From Hespellia sp. (GTDB lineage: Bacteria > Bacillota > Clostridia > Lachnospirales > Lachnospiraceae), in assembly GCA_028689735.1 (NCBI GenBank), contig JAQVCP010000003.1, forward strand, positions 1 through 64,000: a stretch of DNA of 64,000 bases, given 5' to 3'. Below are positions 61,040-64,000 of this stretch, in pieces; position 1 is the stretch's first letter, and each line of letters opens with the position of its first letter. Position numbers and translations under genes: made by a program. The notes below the pieces were generated by a model. The model did not search any database. It saw only the letters and a list, made by a program, of their open reading frames with translations, and was not told the origin of the DNA.

Positions 61040-63397
61040 TTAATTTGCGGATGATTTCTGTGAAAGCTTCCACGCCAGCGGATCATCATTGTCAGATTGC
61101 GAAATAGCCGCATCACTGGACTTGTCCGATGTGCCAGCAGGATTCACTGTATTTACAGTGGTATCTGTGGTAGTAGTCGTTGTTATACTATATGTGACCA
61201 TCTTCGCTGCGGTTGTTCCCGCCACACTCTTATTTGACTCCGCAATCTCGTCCTTGATTGCCTGAAGCTGTGCTCTGGTATCCGCAAAGTTCTGTTCTTC
61301 CCCGGCGCCGTCATCATATGCCAGTGGCCTTCTCACATACCTAAAGCCCGCCTGATAAGCAGATTGTACAACTACGCCGTTGTCGCTGGCATTACAGTGA
61401 ACCGCGATCAATGATCCATCTTCATTACGTCCAACTACAATTCCCACATGATTGATTCCAGAAGACCCCGGTTCCTTCAAGAACAACAAATCTCCAGGCA
61501 TTGCCTCTTCTTCCGTAATCTCTTCGGACATTCCCCACTGTAAAGAAGTTCCATGTCCAATCAATGCCGATGCTGCTGAATTCTCATATCCATTGATAAA
61601 TGCCCACGTAACAAAACCGCTGCAGTCCAATCCATAGCTGCTGATACTTCCACTATCATTCGAACCAGCCGCTGTAACCTGCAGTGGAGTTCCCCAGCGG
61701 GAGTCCCATCCAACCGTTGAGGACTTGCCGCCCCAGAAATAAGAAATCTTTCCGACCAGACTATATGCCGCCGCAACAACCTGTGCCCGCTCCAGTGATA
61801 CATTCTCGCCAAGGCTTTCAACAATAAAGCCTTTCACTCCGGTAGATGCCGCACACAAAACCATAAAATCCGGGGAAGTATATTCTTCCAAAAATGCCTT
61901 GTCGGACTCTGTCAGAGTTGACTGATTCTTTTCTACATAGTCCGCGATATACTGCGGCTGGCAGACCAGATTTGCATCCTCTGTCTTTGCTGTATTCATG
62001 CTGGCAAATATCTTCGCCAGTCCGTCCTTTGCAGAAGCGTCCAATGTAAATGTTCCGACTCCGGCCTTTTGCTGACTCAGCAGATAAACTGCAAGCACGT
62101 CCTGCCAGTTGCTTGTCTTAATTACATAATTTTCCGGATTCAGAGTCTCAACTGTAACCGTTGCCGCAGTCTCCTGACTGTTCTGATTCTCCTGAGTTTT
62201 CTGAGGATCCTCTGCGTCCCGGGCCGCCTGCTCTTCCTGTTTCTTACGTTGTTCCTCTTCCGCTTTTTTTACATTATCTGCATTAATTTTGTCGATAGCA
62301 CTCTTCACGTACTCTTTCTCTATCTCACTAATCACATTTGCAAAATCATCTGAAAATGTTACGTTGTATTTTTCTTGCAACTCATCGACATAAAAACCAA
62401 TACCGGCCGAAACTGACGGCGTAATGATATTCATTTGCGGATTATTCTGATCTGAGCTTACGATCTCGCTGATGTCATCGGAAAGTGTTGGCTCTTCCTC
62501 CACAATTTCCTCAGTTACAAGACTTGGCTCCTCTGTCACATCTGTCGACTCGTCAATTATCTCATCATCCTTCTTATCCGTGGACTCATCACCCTTCTCA
62601 TCCGTGGATGTATCGTCCTTCTTGTCTGTTGACTCATCTTCCTTCTTATCCGTTGATGTATCATCCTTCTTGTCTGTGGACCCATCTTCCTTCTTGTCCG
62701 TGGATGTATCGTCCTTCTTATCTGTTGATCCATCGTCTTTCTTGTCCGTGGATGTATCGTCCTTCTTATCTGTGGACCCATCGTCCTTCTTGTCTGTGGA
62801 TGTATCGTCCTTCTTGTCTGTGGACCCATCTTCCTTCTTGTCTGTGGATGTATCGTCCTTCTTATCTGTTGACCCATCTTCCTTCTTGTCTGTGGATGTA
62901 TCGTCCTTCTTGTCTGTTGACCCATCTTCCTTCTTGTCCGTGGATGTATCGTCCTTCTTGTCTGTTGACCCATCTTCCTTCTTGTCCGTGGATGTATCGT
63001 CCTTCTTGTCTGTTGACGTCTCTTCTTTCTTGTCCGTGGACGTCTCATCCTTCTTGTCTGCAACGTCTCCAGTCGTATCTTTATCCCCTTCTGGAGTCTC
63101 TGCAGGTACTTCCGGAACAGGCGCCATCACTACAGGTTCTGCCACAGGCTCCGGTTCCGCTGCTACAGGTTCCGGTTCCGGCTGAGTATTCTCAATCACC
63201 TGGCAGTCATTGACTGAAATTTCCTGACCATCTTCCAGGATCACGGTATCTCCCCATACCTGACCAGTCATATACTGACCATCATAAATTACTGTATGTT
63301 GTCCATCCTCTTGTGCAAACAATACTGGCGCATTCGTAACAAGCATCGCCGACACAATTGTTATACACAGCAGCCTCATTACCAGTTTTCTCTTCAT
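61040..63397 (-). CDS. Secreted NlpC/P60 (C40) hydrolase with acidic/basic STDKK repeats
   Basis: The 785-residue protein has a signal peptide (LLCITIVSAMLVTNAPVLFA), a short N-terminal domain like that of the neighbouring paralogue (TVILEDGQEISVNDC) and a Pro/Glu/Val stretch. About 20 octapeptide repeats (consensus STDKKDDT/STDKKEDG, residues 120-279) follow. A middle homologous to the paralogue (YNVTFSDDFANVISEIEKEY) leads to a C40 domain with LDCSGFVTW, INHVGIVVGR and AVHCNA catalytic elements. A Ser/Thr-rich tail follows. The repeats should be disordered and highly polar. Both paralogues share signal peptide, pre-domain and catalytic domain but differ completely in linker type. Confidence 0.9.
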   Translation of the reverse strand: MKRKLVMRLLCITIVSAMLVTNAPVLFAQEDGQHTVIYDGQYMTGQVWGDTVILEDGQEISVNDCQVIENTQPEPEPVAAEPEPVAEPVVMAPVPEVPAETPEGDKDTTGDVADKKDETSTDKKEETSTDKKDDTSTDKKEDGSTDKKDDTSTDKKEDGSTDKKDDTSTDKKEDGSTDKKDDTSTDKKEDGSTDKKDDTSTDKKDDGSTDKKDDTSTDKKDDGSTDKKDDTSTDKKEDGSTDKKDDTSTDKKEDESTDKKDDTSTDEKGDESTDKKDDEIIDESTDVTEEPSLVTEEIVEEEPTLSDDISEIVSSDQNNPQMNIITPSVSAGIGFYVDELQEKYNVTFSDDFANVISEIEKEYVKSAIDKINADNVKKAEEEQRKKQEEQAARDAEDPQKTQENQNSQETAATVTVETLNPENYVIKTSNWQDVLAVYLLSQQKAGVGTFTLDASAKDGLAKIFASMNTAKTEDANLVCQPQYIADYVEKNQSTLTESDKAFLEEYTSPDFMVLCAASTGVKGFIVESLGENVSLERAQVVAAAYSLVGKISYFWGGKSSTVGWDSRWGTPLQVTAAGSNDSGSISSYGLDCSGFVTWAFINGYENSAASALIGHGTSLQWGMSEEITEEEAMPGDLLFLKEPGSSGINHVGIVVGRNEDGSLIAVHCNASDNGVVVQSAYQAGFRYVRRPLAYDDGAGEEQNFADTRAQLQAIKDEIAESNKSVAGTTAAKMVTYSITTTTTTDTTVNTVNPAGTSDKSSDAAISQSDNDDPLAWKLSQKSSAN
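62561..63040 (-). repeat. 24-bp coding tandem repeat, about 20 copies
   Basis: Alternating 24-bp units encode STDKK followed by DDT, EDG or variants. Central units are nearly identical, forming 48-bp higher-order pairs, and the edges are degenerate. The pattern predicts length variation between strains. Confidence 0.92.
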
Positions 63398-63515
63398 AAA
63401 CTCAACCTCCGTATTGAACCCTATGTCTTACTCTAAACCCATAGCTTCTTTTCTCATTATGATTACTTACATCTTATACTAAAAAGGTCATATCCCGGTC
63501 GCACGCTGAATCCTC

Positions 63516-64000
63516 CTACCGCACAACTCCGGCACTAAACAGCACCTTCCCTGTAATCCGCTCCTCGATAATTGTCCCAAAGGCACGGGAGTCATTGGAA
63601 TTCTCCCGGTTATCGCCGAGAATAAAATACTTTCCATCCTCCACCGTAAGTGGATACTCGATATTCCCTTCTTCTTCCTTCGTTACACCAAATGCATAAT
63701 TCTCATCTGCTTCATTCCCATTGACCGTCAGCCTGCCATTCTTAATGTCTACCTCATCTCCAGCTGCTGCGACAATACGCTTGACATAGAACTTTCCCGA
63801 GGGCATCCTGACCGAAATCACATCTCCAGCCTCATAAGTATGATTCATCCGGGTATAAAATACAACCTGACCATTTCTCAATGTAGGATACATGGAGTTG
63901 CCATCTACCAATGCAATTCCTACCACAAAATGAAATAGCAGATAAACAATCAGAATCACTGCCGCCATAACCACCAGATCATAGGCAATCCGCTCCTGGG
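63516..64000 (-). CDS. lepB: Signal peptidase I (5' end outside the window)
   Basis: The visible 161 codons include an N-terminal membrane helix (VVMAAVILIVYLLFHFVVG), the Ser motif DGNSMYPTL (catalytic Ser), the Lys motif YVKRIVAAAGDEV and box E LGDNRENSNDSRAFG. It removes signal peptides outside the membrane. The frame stays open past 63974 through IAYDLVVM to the window edge, so the true start and some cytoplasmic residues lie outside. It is encoded just upstream of the two secreted NlpC/P60 proteins, whose export needs it. Confidence 0.93.
   Translation of the reverse strand, partial: QERIAYDLVVMAAVILIVYLLFHFVVGIALVDGNSMYPTLRNGQVVFYTRMNHTYEAGDVISVRMPSGKFYVKRIVAAAGDEVDIKNGRLTVNGNEADENYAFGVTKEEEGNIEYPLTVEDGKYFILGDNRENSNDSRAFGTIIEERITGKVLFSAGVVR

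Noticed and set aside
62561..63040. Regular DNA repeats resembling a CRISPR array
   Set aside because: The units are contiguous with no unique spacers, keep one coding frame and translate to STDKK repeats inside an NlpC/P60 gene.
62472..63213. Long plus-strand open frames (about 240 codons) rich in Ser-Val-Asp or Leu-Pro-Ser
   Set aside because: They are the complementary and shifted reading of the repetitive minus-strand gene and have no ribosome binding site.

Overview
The window comes from a spore-forming low/mid-GC Bacillota, most likely a gut-type Lachnospiraceae (Clostridia). The evidence is the sporulation genes spoIIE, yabP, yabQ, cotS, spoIID and spoIIQ, a tRNA-Ile T-box on ileS, a preQ1 riboswitch with queT, and the gene order hup-rqcP-yabP-yabQ-divIC-spoIIE-tilS-hpt-ftsH, which matches the Bacillus/Clostridium chromosome. 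I cannot name a species. Almost every gene is on the minus strand; the plus-strand genes are queT, a V4R-GGDEF pair, a GIY-YIG gene and a fragment at the left edge.

Layout. 1-2.9 kb: a sugar ABC transporter locus (binding lipoprotein, DUF624 protein) whose permease is cut off by foreign-looking sequence at the left edge. 3.0-8.5 kb: a JetA-JetB-JetC (MksF/E/B-like) condensin operon with no JetD nuclease, preceded by a strong intrinsic terminator that runs straight into the jetA ribosome binding site. 8.6-18.3 kb: a GH13 glycosidase and the conserved cell-division/sporulation/tRNA-modification cluster, in which ftsH carries an in-frame amber codon. 18.5-25.9 kb: phosphoglucomutase, CotS-like kinase, CCA-adding enzyme and a YhaO/YhaN (SbcD/SbcC-like) pair. 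25.9-28.0 kb: an accessory pocket with two copies of a preQ1 riboswitch separated by about 1.2 kb that holds a type I toxin-antitoxin, a small charged-protein gene and a decayed gene; the second copy controls queT.

28-37.2 kb: amidohydrolase, telA-xpaC, a two-component system and, divergent from it, a V4R sensor plus GGDEF protein. 37.4-45.5 kb: lipase-like hydrolase, citrate synthase, rsmA, tatD, a large membrane-anchored orphan with a degenerate peptidase-like end, and a methyltransferase. 45.6-49.2 kb: GIY-YIG protein behind a structured leader, spoIIQ with an excellent sigma-F promoter, spoIID with a hairpin-masked ribosome binding site, and a membrane protein. 49.3-57 kb: glycogen phosphorylase, T-box-controlled ileS and a PutP-type symporter. 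57.3-64 kb: a cell-wall block with a D,D-carboxypeptidase, two NlpC/P60 hydrolases with different repeat linkers, and a signal peptidase cut by the right edge.

The most unusual items are the nuclease-less JetABC operon with its terminator leader, the amber-interrupted ftsH, the promoter-aptamer unit apparently separated from queT by an insertion, the unreported-looking type I toxin-antitoxin, and two sporulation genes (cotS, spoIID) whose start regions lie in long hairpins.
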